Program-made: the position numbers and the translations under genes
The notes under the pieces: generated by a model
Database searches by the model: none
Told to the model about the DNA's origin: nothing
What the model saw: only the letters and a program-made list of their open reading frames with translations
NCBI RefSeq assembly: GCF_032884065.1
Contig: NC_088872.1
Coordinates: forward strand, 248,001-312,000
DNA length: 64,000 bases
Source: Artemia franciscana
Taxonomy: Eukaryota; Arthropoda; Branchiopoda; Anostraca; Artemiidae
Direction of reading: 5' to 3'
Shown here: one piece after another, positions 63,641-64,000 of the stretch
Position numbering within the stretch: position 1 is the first letter of the stretch
Layout: the number at the start of each line of letters is the position of its first letter

Positions 63641-64000
63641 ATGAAGTGGGCACAGTGAATTACTTATTCATCGTTTAATATTTTTTTTTCCACCGAGACA
63701 TTTCGAACAGAAGGAGTTGTTGTAGAAACTTCGGAAACCCACCCTCAAACACACCTTTCCCCCAAAAGACATTCAATCAAATTTTTAAATAGCCATCTTG
63801 TTTGGCATAGTTGAAAGGTCCAATATATATTTCTCTGGAGGTAAGACACCCCACCTACAGCCCTTGGGGCATGGGCTGTATCGTTTAATGCAGCTCATTA
63901 CTTCTCTCTGAAAAACTTGCTTTGTGGTAAAAGTTTTTTTTTTTCAATCCATTCCTTAAAGAGAGATGTTAAAACCTACAACGACTAGAAATTATACCAT
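63641..64000. other. Right edge: eroded array and HLE-type terminal sequence
   Basis: AGTAGCTCATT-like sequence near 63890 and GTTAAAACCTACAACGACTA near 63968 resemble the two arms of an HLE terminus. No gene is seen. Confidence 0.4.

Overview
The window looks like AT-rich, repeat-dense arthropod nuclear DNA. It has small GT-AG introns, long AT and GA microsatellites, LINE fragments and many copies of one palindrome-ended repeat. From the repeat types I would guess a brine shrimp (Artemia) or a related crustacean; this is inference and no search was run.

The only host genes I can support are a cluster of five paralogues encoding small secreted Gly/Tyr-rich peptides. Three are complete, with three coding exons each: gene A (minus strand, 30120 to 24751), gene B (plus, 30531 to 38237) and gene C (plus, 43041 to 52758). 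Exon 1 gives MKVLASM or MKVLAST. Exon 2 gives the rest of a signal peptide plus an acidic/basic spacer ending GSDE. Exon 3 begins NNQKRDEKG and runs into a GGY-repeat tail ending GGFYG-stop. Two more copies are incomplete: an exon 3 at 1602-1753, and an exon 2 plus exon 3 at 9608-9728 and 17375-17499. The predicted products are 94-97 residue prepropeptides with dibasic sites, resembling invertebrate GY-rich antimicrobial, cuticle or neuropeptide-like precursors.

The layout is copy 1 (+), copy 2 (+), A (-), B (+), C (+). Copy 2 and A face tail to tail, with an inversion breakpoint near 22000. A and B face head to head across a 410 bp palindromic intergenic region with its centre near 30325. 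B and C are in direct tandem. A and C have a TATA box and initiator 31 bp apart; both are altered in B, although B's coding exons are intact.

The rest is mostly one family of about 1.7 kb non-coding elements, called HLE here (Helitron-like element). They start TCAAACAGTTCG with a small 5' hairpin and end in a palindrome of about 300 bp terminating TTTAA or TGTAA. Four copies private to one paralogue have matching empty sites in the others. In each, the insertion lies between A and T with no target duplication. The palindrome arms vary together between copies, the loop is found in both orientations, and three half-palindromes sit exactly at deletions.

From about 55.7 kb to the right end is a tandem array of about 430 bp units, each made of two related halves that match HLE interior sequence. 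It is interrupted by a CR1/jockey-type LINE fragment (56793-58139) and by a second insertion (59922-61640). LINE fragments of an endonuclease-RT type also lie at 3508-4090, 5940-7640, 23790-24598 and 61111-61557.
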